Assembly (NCBI RefSeq): GCF_019689535.1
Contig: NZ_JADGHH010000004.1
Location: 1-42,304 of the forward strand
Direction: 5' to 3'
DNA from: Pigmentiphaga sp.
GTDB lineage: Bacteria > Pseudomonadota > Gammaproteobacteria > Burkholderiales > Burkholderiaceae_B
Length of the DNA stretch: 42,304 bases
The position numbers were made by a program, and so were the translations under genes. Below the pieces are notes generated by a model. It saw only the letters and a program-made list of their open reading frames with translations, made no database searches and had not been told where the DNA came from. Below are positions 1 to 11,436 of this stretch, one piece after another (position 1 is the stretch's first letter; the number at the start of each line of letters is the position of its first letter).

Positions 1-92
1 CTGTAGCTCCGTGTCGTGGGCTCGGAGTTGTGTATAAGTGACAGTCCCTATACTGGGTGCTTCGCCCCCGTGGCCCCCATGCCAGTTCGACC

Positions 93-956
93 ATGTCCCA
101 GACCGCTCAGCCTTCTCCCGCCCGCTTCGCGGGCACGGACACCTACGTCGCCACCGACGACCTGACGCTTGCCGTCAACGCCGCCCTGACGCTGGAACGA
201 CCTCTCCTGATCAAGGGAGAGCCCGGTACCGGCAAGACCATGCTGGCCGAGGAAGTGGCCAAGGCGCTGGACAGGCCACTGCTGCAATGGCACATCAAGT
301 CCACCACCAAGGCGCACCAGGGGCTTTATGAATACGACGCGGTCTCGCGCCTGCGCGATTCGCAGCTGGGCGACGAAAAAGTGCGCGACATCCGCAACTA
401 CATCGTGCGCGGCGTGCTGTGGCAGGCATTTGCTTCGCCCGAACCCGTCGTGCTGCTGATCGACGAAATCGACAAGGCCGACATCGAGTTCCCGAACGAC
501 CTGCTGCGCGAACTCGACCGCATGGAATTCCACGTCTACGAGACGCGGGAAACGGTGCGCGCCATACACCGGCCGCTGGTCATCATCACCTCCAACAATG
601 AGAAGGACCTGCCCGACGCGTTTCTGCGGCGCTGCTTCTTCCATTACATCCGGTTCCCGGACAAGGCGACCATGGAGCGGATCGTCAAGGTCCACTACCC
701 GGACCTGAAGAAGGAATTGCTCTCCGCGGCGCTCGACAGCTTTTTCCAACTGCGGGAAACGCCGGGGCTGAAGAAGAAGCCCTCCACTTCCGAACTGCTG
801 GATTGGCTCAAGGTGCTGCTGGCCGAGGATATTCCGCCTGAAGCGCTGCGCAGCGGCGACCGTAATGCCGCCATCCCGCCGCTGCATGGCGCACTGCTGA
901 AGAACGAGCAGGACGTGCACCTGTTTGAACGGCTCGTGCTGATGGCGCGACGGTAA
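93..956 (+). CDS. MoxR-family AAA+ ATPase
   Basis: This is a 287-residue ATPase of the MoxR branch of AAA+ proteins, cytoplasmic chaperone-like machines that usually work with a von Willebrand partner. Walker A is GEPGTGKT at about residues 42-49, and Walker B is the LLIDEIDKAD stretch near residue 125. The arginine-rich LRRCFF segment further on fits the sensor/arginine-finger region. I start at the ATG at 93; an upstream in-frame GTG at 57 adds 12 residues of poor character. The next gene, 82 bases downstream on the same strand, encodes a CoxE-like VWA protein, the classic MoxR partner, so the two probably act as one complex. The substrate cannot be read from the sequence. The family call is secure, the specific role is not. 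Confidence 0.9.
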   Translation: MSQTAQPSPARFAGTDTYVATDDLTLAVNAALTLERPLLIKGEPGTGKTMLAEEVAKALDRPLLQWHIKSTTKAHQGLYEYDAVSRLRDSQLGDEKVRDIRNYIVRGVLWQAFASPEPVVLLIDEIDKADIEFPNDLLRELDRMEFHVYETRETVRAIHRPLVIITSNNEKDLPDAFLRRCFFHYIRFPDKATMERIVKVHYPDLKKELLSAALDSFFQLRETPGLKKKPSTSELLDWLKVLLAEDIPPEALRSGDRNAAIPPLHGALLKNEQDVHLFERLVLMARR

Positions 957-1038
957 CCGCTCCCGCCGGGCGGCGCACCGCCCGGGAGAAGCCCCCGCGC
1001 CTCGGACGGCAAGTCTCTCGCCTGGCACACGGACCATC

Positions 1039-2211
1039 ATGCTGATCGACTTCTTCTACCATCTGCGCAAATTCCAGCTGCCGGTGTCCATCAAGGAATA
1101 CCTGACGCTGCTCGAAGCGCTGTCGCGCCGAGTGATCTCGCCCTCGGTGGATGAGTTCTACCTGCTGGCCCGGATGACGCTCATCAAGGACGAGAGCCTG
1201 TTCGACCGCTATGACCGGGCATTCGCCAGCTATTACAAGGACGTCGAAGCGGCCTTTCCGCCGGGCAAGGAGATTCCGGCGGAATGGCTGGTCCAGCGCC
1301 TCATGCGGGAGCTCTCGCCGGAAGAAAAGGCCGCCATCGAAAAGCTGGGGTGGGACAAGCTGATGGAATTGTTCCGCCAACGGCTGGAAGAGCAACAAGA
1401 CCGGCACGAAGGCGGCAACAAGTGGATAGGAACCGGCGGTACTTCCCCCTTCGGCAGTGGCGGGTATCACCCGGAGGGCCTGCGCATCGGCAACGAAAGC
1501 GCCGGCAACCGCAGCGCCGTCAAGGCTTGGGAAATGCGCGACTTCCGCGATTACGACGACCAGGTGGAACTGGGCACGCGCAACATCAAGGTGGCGCTGC
1601 GCCGACTGCGGCGCTTTGCCCGCGAGGGCGCCGATTACGAGCTGGACCTGGACGACACGATACGCAGCACCGCCCGCAATGCGGGGCACCTGGACCTGCG
1701 CATGGTCCCGGAACGCCACAATACCGTGAAGGTACTGATGATGCTGGACGTGGGCGGCACCATGGACGTCCACGTCCAGCGCATCGAAGAACTGTTTTCG
1801 GCTGCCCGCAGCGAATTCAAGAACCTGGAAGTCTATTACTTCCACAACTGCCTGTACGACTGGGTGTGGAAAAGCAACCGCCGGCGCCATGCCGAACGCA
1901 CCCATACGTGGGATCTCCTGCGCAAGTACAACCCTGACTGGCGGCTGATCTTCGTCGGCGACGCCACCATGAGCCCCTATGAAATCCTGCAGCCGGGAGG
2001 CTCGGTCGAGTATCACAACGACGAGGCCGGTGCGGTCTGGCTGCAGCGCATGGTCGCCGCCTTCCCTCGCTTTGCCTGGTTGAACCCTGAGCCCGAGGGG
2101 CTATGGCCCTACCGGCAGTCCGTGGATATCATCCGCAGGCTGATGCAGGGACGCATGTATCCGGTCACGCTGAGCGGCCTGGAGCAGGCCATGCGCCTGC
2201 TCTCCAAGTAA
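1039..2211 (+). CDS. CoxE-like von Willebrand factor A domain protein
   Basis: A 390-residue soluble protein with an N-terminal helical region, a Gly/Ser-rich stretch around residues 125-150 (GTGGTSPFGSGG), and a C-terminal VWA domain. The metal-site motif is D-V-G-G-T-M-D at residues 237-243. The usual MIDAS motif is DxSxS, so both serine positions differ. I see no signal peptide or membrane helix. It follows the MoxR ATPase, and this ATPase-VWA pairing recurs in the family, where the pair remodels or inserts cofactors into target proteins. That role is inferred from the family; no target gene is adjacent. The ATG at 1039 lacks a strong ribosome site but no better start is evident. Confidence 0.85.
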   Translation: MLIDFFYHLRKFQLPVSIKEYLTLLEALSRRVISPSVDEFYLLARMTLIKDESLFDRYDRAFASYYKDVEAAFPPGKEIPAEWLVQRLMRELSPEEKAAIEKLGWDKLMELFRQRLEEQQDRHEGGNKWIGTGGTSPFGSGGYHPEGLRIGNESAGNRSAVKAWEMRDFRDYDDQVELGTRNIKVALRRLRRFAREGADYELDLDDTIRSTARNAGHLDLRMVPERHNTVKVLMMLDVGGTMDVHVQRIEELFSAARSEFKNLEVYYFHNCLYDWVWKSNRRRHAERTHTWDLLRKYNPDWRLIFVGDATMSPYEILQPGGSVEYHNDEAGAVWLQRMVAAFPRFAWLNPEPEGLWPYRQSVDIIRRLMQGRMYPVTLSGLEQAMRLLSK

Positions 2212-2289
2212 TCCCGGTTCCGGGGCGCGCGGCGGGAACATCGTCGCGGTTCGTCACTCCAACCATTTCCTGAACGGTCGACTCAACCT

Positions 2290-5067
2290 ATGCCATCATC
2301 GCTTACCGCTTTCCGATCCGGCGGCCTGGGCCGGTCCCTCGCCTGCGTCGCGCTGTCCTTGAGCGCGTTGCTGCCGCCGGCAGTCACCGCCGCCCACGCC
2401 GACGCAGACTCCCTGCCGGCCGGCGTCCAAAAGGTCACCTCGGTCGAAGGTATCAGCGAGTTCCGCCTCTCCAACGGGTTGCGGGTCCTGCTCGCCCCCG
2501 ACCAGTCCAAGCCGACCACCACGGTCAACATGACGTATCTAGTCGGGTCGCGCCACGAAAACTACGGCGAAACGGGCATGGCCCACCTACTCGAACACAT
2601 GCTGTTCAAGGGCACGCCCTCCATGCGCAACGCGCTGGCCGAGTTTTCGCGGCGCGGACTGCAGGCCAACGGCAGCACCTGGACCGACCGCACGAACTAT
2701 TTCGCCAGCTTCGCCGCCAATGAGGACAACCTCGAGTGGTACCTGAAATGGCAGGCGGACGCCATGGTCAACTCCCTCATCGCGCGCGAGGACCTCGACT
2801 CCGAGATGACGGTCGTGCGCAACGAGATGGAAAGCGGCGAGAACAATCCTTTCCGCGTCCTGATGAGCAAGATGCTGGCATCGGCCTATCAGTGGCACAA
2901 CTATGGCAAGACGACGATAGGCGCACGTTCGGACGTGGAAAACGTCGACATCGGCCGGTTGCAGGCCTTCTACCGCACCTACTACCAGCCTGACAACGCG
3001 GTGTTGATCGTCTCGGGCCGGTTCGACGTCGCCAAGACCCTGGCCGTCATCGCCGACACGTTTGGCAAGATTCCCAAGCCCGAGCGCACCCTACCCCGCC
3101 TCTACACTGAAGAGCCGGTGCAGGACGGCGAACGCAGCGTCACGCTGCGCCGGGCGGGCGGCTCGCCCATGGTCGCGGCCATGTACCACACGCCGCAAGG
3201 CGGCGCGCCCGATTACGCTGCCATGGACCTGCTGGCCGGCATCCTGGGCGACGCGCCCTCCGGCCGCCTGTACAAGGCGCTGGTCGAAACCAAGCTGGCG
3301 GCATCGACCTTTGGCTTCACCTTCGGCATGCACGACCCAGGCGTCATCATGCTGGGCGCGCAGCTGCCGCCGGGCGCCGACATCGACGCCGCCCGCTCGA
3401 AGATGCTCGAGACAATCGAGACCATCAAGTCGCAGCCCATCACGGAAGAAGAACTGGAGCGGGCCCGGACCCGCTGGCTCAAGGACTGGGACATGGCTTA
3501 CAGCGACCCGCAGAAGGTGGGCGTGTCGCTGTCCGAGAGCATCGCCCAGGGCGACTGGCGGCTGTTCTTCCTGACCCGCGACCGGGTCCGCGCGGTCAAG
3601 CTGGCCGACGTGCAGCGCGTGGCCGAGAGTTACCTACTCCAGTCCAACCGCACGCTCGGCACCTACATCCCGACCGACAACCCGCAACGCGCGCCGGCGC
3701 CTAAGCCGCTGGACCTGCAGGCCGAGCTCAAGGACTACAAAGGCGACACCGATTTCGTCCAGGCCGAAGCCTTTGATGCGACGCCGGCCAACATCGACGC
3801 ACGCACGCAGCTCAAGACCCTAGAGCTGCCCAACGGGCCGGTCAAGCTGGCGCTGCTGCCCAAATCCACGCGCGGCCGCCTCGTGCATGCACGGCTGGCG
3901 CTACGGTTTGGCGACGCGGAATCCCTGCGCGGCCAACGCGAAATCGCCCGCGCCGTGGGCGCCTTGCTCGACAACGGCACGGCCACGATGACTCGCCAGC
4001 AAATCCAGGACCGCTTCGACGCCCTGCGCGCGGACGTCGGGTTTGCCGCGGGCGGCACGGGCGTGGTGGTCGACATTTCCACCACGCGCGACAACCTGCC
4101 CGCCACGCTGGAGCTGGTGCTGGACATCCTGCGCAACGCCAACTTCCCGGAAGACCAGCTGGACGAATACCGGCGGCGCGGACTGGCGGCGGTGGAAAGC
4201 GCGCGCCAGGAACCCACGGCCGTCGCGCAACAGGCGCTCGCGCGCCACAACAATCCCTGGCCGGCAGATGACCTGCGCTACACGCCCAGCTTCGACGAAC
4301 AGGAGGCCGCCTACAAAGCGCTGACCCGCGACGCGTTGGTCCGCTTCCACGAGCGCTTCTACGGAGCGGGGCACATTCGCCTGGCCGCGGTCGGGGATTT
4401 CGACCCCGAGGTCGTGGAACAGGCACTGACCCGGGGCTTGGCGGGCTGGAAACGGGCGCCCGCCTACACCCGCGTGCCGCATCCTTTCCATGCACCGCCG
4501 GCCGAGCGCTTCGACATTTCGCTGCCGGACAAGGCCAACGCCTTCTATATGTCCACGCTTCCGATCCCGCTCCAGGACACTGACCCGGACTACCCCGCCG
4601 TGATCCTGGCCAATTACCTGCTAGGCAGCTCGGAAACCTCCCGCCTGTGGATGCGCGTGCGGGAGCGGGAAGGCCTGTCCTACAACGTGCGCAGCCAAGT
4701 GTCGGCCTCGTCGTACGAGCCTTCCGGCAGTTGGACCATGTACGCCATCTACGCGCCGAGCAACCGGGCGCGCCTGGAGGCGGCCGTCAAGGAGGAAGTC
4801 GAACGCGTGCTGCGCGAGGGTTTCAGCGAGGAGGAAGTCCGGGATGGCATCGCGTCGCTGATGAACCTGCGGCATTTGGCGCGGGCTCAGGACCGGCGCC
4901 TGGTGGCGGCCTGGTCCGACTACCTGGAACTCGGCCGCACCTTCGCTTTCGCCGCCGAATCGGACCGCAAGCTGCAGGCGCTCACGGCGGCGGACGTCAA
5001 CGCCGCGCTGCGCAAGTATTTCAAGCCTGAAGCCTTCAGCACGGCAGTGGCGGGCACGTTCAAATAG
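2290..5067 (+). CDS. M16 family zinc metallopeptidase, double-domain, exported
   Basis: A 925-residue pitrilysin-type peptidase. The first 35 or so residues form a signal peptide: a basic N-end, a hydrophobic run of Ala and Leu, then an Ala-His-Ala end. The protein is therefore probably periplasmic. The inverted zinc motif HLLEH is at residues 99-103, and the third ligand is probably the Glu near 179 in the RNEMESGENNP segment. The length fits two fused M16 repeats; the second half (after about residue 480) lacks HxxEH and would be the non-catalytic partner half. The family degrades peptides of limited size inside a closed chamber. It is a single gene, convergent with the LysR gene downstream. 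The natural substrate is unknown. Confidence 0.92.
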   Translation: MPSSLTAFRSGGLGRSLACVALSLSALLPPAVTAAHADADSLPAGVQKVTSVEGISEFRLSNGLRVLLAPDQSKPTTTVNMTYLVGSRHENYGETGMAHLLEHMLFKGTPSMRNALAEFSRRGLQANGSTWTDRTNYFASFAANEDNLEWYLKWQADAMVNSLIAREDLDSEMTVVRNEMESGENNPFRVLMSKMLASAYQWHNYGKTTIGARSDVENVDIGRLQAFYRTYYQPDNAVLIVSGRFDVAKTLAVIADTFGKIPKPERTLPRLYTEEPVQDGERSVTLRRAGGSPMVAAMYHTPQGGAPDYAAMDLLAGILGDAPSGRLYKALVETKLAASTFGFTFGMHDPGVIMLGAQLPPGADIDAARSKMLETIETIKSQPITEEELERARTRWLKDWDMAYSDPQKVGVSLSESIAQGDWRLFFLTRDRVRAVKLADVQRVAESYLLQSNRTLGTYIPTDNPQRAPAPKPLDLQAELKDYKGDTDFVQAEAFDATPANIDARTQLKTLELPNGPVKLALLPKSTRGRLVHARLALRFGDAESLRGQREIARAVGALLDNGTATMTRQQIQDRFDALRADVGFAAGGTGVVVDISTTRDNLPATLELVLDILRNANFPEDQLDEYRRRGLAAVESARQEPTAVAQQALARHNNPWPADDLRYTPSFDEQEAAYKALTRDALVRFHERFYGAGHIRLAAVGDFDPEVVEQALTRGLAGWKRAPAYTRVPHPFHAPPAERFDISLPDKANAFYMSTLPIPLQDTDPDYPAVILANYLLGSSETSRLWMRVREREGLSYNVRSQVSASSYEPSGSWTMYAIYAPSNRARLEAAVKEEVERVLREGFSEEEVRDGIASLMNLRHLARAQDRRLVAAWSDYLELGRTFAFAAESDRKLQALTAADVNAALRKYFKPEAFSTAVAGTFK

Positions 5068-5073
5068 CAGGAA

Positions 5074-5108
5074 GCGCCGGGCCGGGGCCCGCATCCCGGC
5101 CCCGGCGC
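5074..5108. terminator. GC-rich hairpin between convergent genes
   Basis: Arms at 5074-5086 and 5095-5108 pair over 13 base pairs with a single bulged base and an eight-base loop. It fills almost the whole gap between the stops of the M16 peptidase and the LysR regulator, as expected for a shared terminator. There is no run of T on either side, so termination would not be of the classic intrinsic kind. Confidence 0.5.
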
Positions 5109-5112
5109 CGCG

Positions 5113-6033
5113 CTACAGGAGCTTCATGCCCGCGAACTCCTCGCGCACCGTGCCGAGGAAAGCCTCTGCCGCGGGTGACAAGCTGCGGTCGCGCTTGTAC
5201 ACGGCTGAGAAATCGATGGGTACGCGCGGGCCCACCAGCCGGCAACGGGTCAAATTCCCATAGGGCATGCGGGACGCCAGCGCGGACGCCCACATCGAAA
5301 CCCCCAGGCCACTAGCGGTCATCCAGAATGCCGAGGAAAGAAAGTTGACCTCGTGCACCACGTTCAAGGTCACGCCGGCTTCGGCCGCCGCGGCCTCCAT
5401 CTGGCGGCGAATGCCGTACGCCAGCCCGGGGCGTACCGCGATCACCGGCTGTGCCGAGAGCTCGCGCCACCGGACCTGGCGCCGGCGGGCGAACGGATGG
5501 TCCGTGGCGCACACCAGGCATAGGTGATCGCGCAGCAACAGCCTAGACGCCAGGAGAGGCTCCTCGCGCTCGAGGGTGCCGATTCCGAAATCCACGGCCT
5601 CGGATGACACCCGGGACAGAAACTGGTCCGGCGCGCAGTCGTCCAAGACCAATTGGACGCCGGGAAAGTCCTCCCGGAAGCGCCGCACCACGCCGGGCAT
5701 CAAGACACTGCCCACGGTCGCGGTAACCGCCACATGAACGCGCCCGGTCCGGCACTCGCCCAAGTCCCGCGTCCTCGCCCCGAGCCAGGCCACGTCGCCC
5801 AGGATCCGCTCCGCCGTCGCAATGATTTCCTGCGCCGCCTGCGTCGGCACCAGCGAACGCGAGGTCCGGTCGAACAGGCGCAAGTTGAGCGTGGACTCCA
5901 TTTGCCGAAGCATGGTGCTGACGGCTGACTCCGTGACCGAGAGCCGGTCAGCGGCCGTCGTGAGTTTGCCGAGCCGGTACACGGCAACGAAGGCACGCAG
6001 TTGCCGCAGGCTCAACTGGGTTTCGATGCTCAT
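5113..6033 (-). CDS. LysR-family transcriptional regulator
   Basis: A 306-residue LysR-type regulator. The N-terminal winged helix-turn-helix (about residues 9-68) is typical, with the LRQLRAFVAVYRLGKLT and TESAVSTMLRQME segments. The rest is the periplasmic-binding-protein-like effector domain. It is transcribed away from the aldolase-family gene across a 149-base gap, the standard LysR arrangement in which the regulator controls the divergent gene and itself. A perfect dyad 20 bases upstream of its start is a good candidate operator. Likely targets are the adjacent aldolase-family gene and the Bug protein gene. The effector is unknown. Confidence 0.92.
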   Translation of the reverse strand: MSIETQLSLRQLRAFVAVYRLGKLTTAADRLSVTESAVSTMLRQMESTLNLRLFDRTSRSLVPTQAAQEIIATAERILGDVAWLGARTRDLGECRTGRVHVAVTATVGSVLMPGVVRRFREDFPGVQLVLDDCAPDQFLSRVSSEAVDFGIGTLEREEPLLASRLLLRDHLCLVCATDHPFARRRQVRWRELSAQPVIAVRPGLAYGIRRQMEAAAAEAGVTLNVVHEVNFLSSAFWMTASGLGVSMWASALASRMPYGNLTRCRLVGPRVPIDFSAVYKRDRSLSPAAEAFLGTVREEFAGMKLL

Positions 6034-6052
6034 TCAATGTTTTCTCAAGGTT

Positions 6053-6072
6053 CAATCAAAATCTTTTGATTG
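6053..6072. promoter_or_regulatory. Perfect 9-bp dyad, candidate LysR operator
   Basis: CAATCAAAA and TTTTGATTG form a perfect inverted repeat with a two-base centre. It is AT-rich in GC-rich surroundings and lies in the divergent region, 20 bases upstream of the LysR start and about 110 upstream of the aldolase start. LysR proteins bind AT-rich dyads in such positions to repress themselves and activate the neighbour. The assignment to this regulator is inference. Confidence 0.6.
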
Positions 6073-6182
6073 GCTTCGGCCCGAGCCGGGTCTTCAATAC
6101 AGGAAGAAGGGCGGCGCGGCGAGCATACTCTACCCCAGACTCCCTCGCTTGACCCCTCTTTATCCATCAAGCTCGGGAATCT

Positions 6183-6977
6183 ATGTCGAACGACCACAGT
6201 AGTACCACCCGCAACCCCGCGTGGAGCGACGAGGAATGGCAAACCCGCATCGACCTGGCCGCGTGCTATCGCCTGCATGCGCACTACGGCTGGACCGACC
6301 TCATCTATACGCATATCTCCGCCCGCGTGCCGGGCGAGGAAGAACACTTCTTGCTCAACCCGTTCGGATTGATGTTTGACGAGGTCTGCGCCTCCAACCT
6401 CGTCAAGATCGACATCGACGGCAACGTCATCGAACCCACCCCGCACCGGATCCATCGCGCGGGCTTCGTCATCCACAGTGCCATCCATGCGGCGCGCCCC
6501 GACGCCCGCTGCGTGATCCACGCCCACACCCGGGCCGGCATGGCTGTCTCGACCATGAAATGCGGGCTGCTTCCGCTCACCCAGCACGCCATGCTGTTCC
6601 ACGGGAAAGTGGCCTATCACGACAGCGAGGGCTTCGCGAACCAGCTCGCCGAACGCGAGCGGCTGGCCGCCGACCTGGGCGACAAGCCGGTCATGATCCT
6701 ACGCAATCACGGCACGCTCATTGCCGGGGAAACCATCGGCCAGGCATTCGCGATGATGTGGCACCTGGAGATGGCCATGCAGGCCCAGGTCGATGCCCTC
6801 GCGAGCGGCCAGGAGCTGGTGCAGCCGGGCACGGCGTTGGCCGAAAAAATTTCAGCCGCCGGCTTTCGCCCGCCCGGGACGCTGCGCTCGGACGGGACGA
6901 TGAGCCCCTTGGGGAACCTCGAATGGCCGGCCCTGCTGCGCATGCTGGACCGCAAAGACCCGTCGTATCGAACCTGA
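6183..6977 (+). CDS. Class II aldolase/adducin family protein
   Basis: A 264-residue member of the class II aldolase/adducin fold. The zinc ligands are visible as His113 and His115 (the HAHTRAG motif) and His176 (LRNHGT). Enzymes of this fold cleave or rearrange sugar phosphates, and some decarboxylate keto acids. This sequence resembles the large group in Burkholderiales found beside LysR and Bug genes, whose substrates are mostly unknown. It is followed after 63 bases by a Bug solute-binding protein, and the LysR gene is divergent, so uptake and breakdown of one small acid is a reasonable guess. I do not assign a specific reaction. Confidence 0.85.
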   Translation: MSNDHSSTTRNPAWSDEEWQTRIDLAACYRLHAHYGWTDLIYTHISARVPGEEEHFLLNPFGLMFDEVCASNLVKIDIDGNVIEPTPHRIHRAGFVIHSAIHAARPDARCVIHAHTRAGMAVSTMKCGLLPLTQHAMLFHGKVAYHDSEGFANQLAERERLAADLGDKPVMILRNHGTLIAGETIGQAFAMMWHLEMAMQAQVDALASGQELVQPGTALAEKISAAGFRPPGTLRSDGTMSPLGNLEWPALLRMLDRKDPSYRT

Positions 6978-7040
6978 TCGTTGCAATCCGTCCCCACCCA
7001 TAACACATGGCGCGGCTTGAACCGCGCGAGGAGACACACG

Positions 7041-8012
7041 ATGTTCCGCCGTTGCCCGAAACTCGTCGTCCGCCTGGTCGCAGCGCTCGCGTTCTTCACC
7101 GGGGCTGCCCATGCCTATCCCGATAAACCGATACGCATCATCATCCCCTACGCGCCGGGAGGAGGCGCGGACGGCGTTTCCCGGCTGCTGGCCCAGCGGC
7201 TGGAAAAAAGCTTCGGGCAACCGGTCCTGGTCGAATCGCGCGCCGGAGGCAATACGGTCATCGCGGCCCAGGCCGTGGCGCGGGCCGCTCCGGACGGCTA
7301 TACCTTGCTGATGACGGGCGGCTCCACCATGTCGCTGATTCCGCTGACCAGCAAGAAAGTGCCCTACGACCCGCTGGCCGACTTCGCGCCCATCAGCATT
7401 CTGTCCAAGGGGCCGTATCTTCTGTGTGTCTCGGCGGAACTGGGCGTCAACACCCTCGACGAGGTCCTCGCGCTCGCGCGCGCCAAGCCCGGCGCCCTGT
7501 CCTATGCGTCGAATGCCATCGGCGGTTCTGCGCACCTGGGCATGGAACTGCTGGCACAGCGAGCCAAGGTCCAGCTCAACCACGTTCCATACAAGGGGTT
7601 CGCCCCGGCCATCGGGGATGTCGTGTCGGGCCGCACGCCCCTGGCGATGCTGGACCAGGCAACGCTGGGCGGTTTCGGCAAGTCGGGCCGGATCAAGGTC
7701 CTGGCTGCCACTTCGCTGACGCGATCCAGCATGTACCCGGACGTGCCGACGCTGGCCGAACTCGGCTTCCCCGGCTACGAGCTGGAAACCTGGTTCGCCC
7801 TCTACGCCCCGGCAGGTACCCCGGACTCGATCATCGAAAAACTGGGCGCCGAAGTGCGGGCCTGGCTATCCACCCCCGAAGCCCAGCAGGCCCTGAACGC
7901 GCTGGGGCAAGAAGCGGCCGCATCCACGCCTGAAGCGGTCCGCGACCGCATCAAGAGTGAGCAGCAATCCTACGGCCCGCTGATCGAGGCCGCGAAAATC
8001 AGTACCGACTGA
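7041..8012 (+). CDS. Bug-family tripartite tricarboxylate transporter substrate-binding protein
   Basis: A 324-residue periplasmic protein of the Bug (TctC-like) family. A signal peptide covers about the first 27 residues (MFRRCPKLVVRLVAALAFF... ending in AHA). The mature protein then begins with the family hallmark YPDKPIRIIIPYAPGGGADG, which forms the carboxylate-binding loop. I start at the ATG at 7041 because a GAGGAGA-like ribosome site precedes it and the signal peptide follows; an in-frame extension from 6981 has no such character. No TctA/TctB membrane genes lie here, so it is one of the orphan Bug proteins common in Alcaligenaceae. The ligand is probably a small carboxylic acid or amide. 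Confidence 0.93.
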   Translation: MFRRCPKLVVRLVAALAFFTGAAHAYPDKPIRIIIPYAPGGGADGVSRLLAQRLEKSFGQPVLVESRAGGNTVIAAQAVARAAPDGYTLLMTGGSTMSLIPLTSKKVPYDPLADFAPISILSKGPYLLCVSAELGVNTLDEVLALARAKPGALSYASNAIGGSAHLGMELLAQRAKVQLNHVPYKGFAPAIGDVVSGRTPLAMLDQATLGGFGKSGRIKVLAATSLTRSSMYPDVPTLAELGFPGYELETWFALYAPAGTPDSIIEKLGAEVRAWLSTPEAQQALNALGQEAAASTPEAVRDRIKSEQQSYGPLIEAAKISTD

Positions 8013-8040
8013 TTCAGGCTGGCGCCGGGACGGGCCAGGG

Positions 8041-9168
<1,128 letters not shown>

Positions 9169-9230
9169 TCAAGTGGCCTGCGGGAGGCCGTGATCTCTTA
9201 GGCGAATAGCTGCGTTGCTATTGACTCTGG

Positions 9231-9302
9231 TTTGGGTAGGCCCCCTCTGCCCGTCGAAGCCTTCCAGGAGCGGCTCCGGCGAACGGAGGGGGCCTACCCA
9301 AA
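9231..9302. repeat. 17-bp perfect inverted repeat between dnaK and dnaJ
   Basis: Arms at 9231-9247 and 9286-9302 are exact reverse complements (TTTGGGTAGGCCCCCTC and its complement) around a 38-base loop that contains further GGAG/CTCC pairing. In the dnaK to dnaJ transcript this would be a very stable hairpin. Its upstream arm overlaps the T-run of the terminator just after dnaK. I found no second copy in this window. It could be a dispersed palindromic repeat of the genome or an RNA-processing element. The pairing is certain, the role is not. Confidence 0.85.
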
Positions 9303-9334
9303 ACCCCGCACTGCGCCTTGCGGCGCCGTGCGGG
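9300..9334 (-). terminator. dnaK: Intrinsic terminator after dnaK with GNRA loop
   Basis: Read on the minus strand, CCCGCAC plus GGCGC pairs with GCGCC plus GTGCGGG over 12 base pairs and one mismatch (9328-9334 with 9305-9311, and 9322-9326 with 9313-9317). The loop is GCAA, a stable GNRA tetraloop. The stem is followed by GTTTT. It begins 56 bases after the dnaK stop. This is a proper intrinsic terminator, perhaps leaky because the T-run is short, sitting between dnaK and dnaJ. Confidence 0.8.
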
Positions 9335-9389
9335 AGACGCTGGGCCCGAACGGGGCGGCCCTCATTGTAGGCTGCCCCGGGCCGGCGGA

Positions 9390-11324
<1,935 letters not shown>

Positions 11325-11368
11325 GATCCTATTCCTGAAAATCGGAGAATTTTCTTGACTGGTGAATA

Positions 11369-11395
11369 AATTGGGGGATTCTTCGTGATTTCAAT
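11369..11395 (-). promoter_or_regulatory. Sigma-32-type promoter of dnaK
   Basis: On the minus strand the -35 element is ATTGAAA (11395-11389, six of seven to CTTGAAA). After 12 bases the -10 element is CCCCAATT (11376-11369), close to CCCCATNT. It lies about 45 bases upstream of the dnaK start. It would let dnaK be induced on its own as well as from the grpE promoter. Confidence 0.65.
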
Positions 11396-11436
11396 GCCTG
11401 CGATGACATCGTTCAATCGCGGCGGACCCGCATACC

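Noticed and set aside
28-54. TTGTGT and TATACT as a promoter for the MoxR gene
   Set aside because: The spacer is only 15 bases and the -35 is weak; the window edge hides context.
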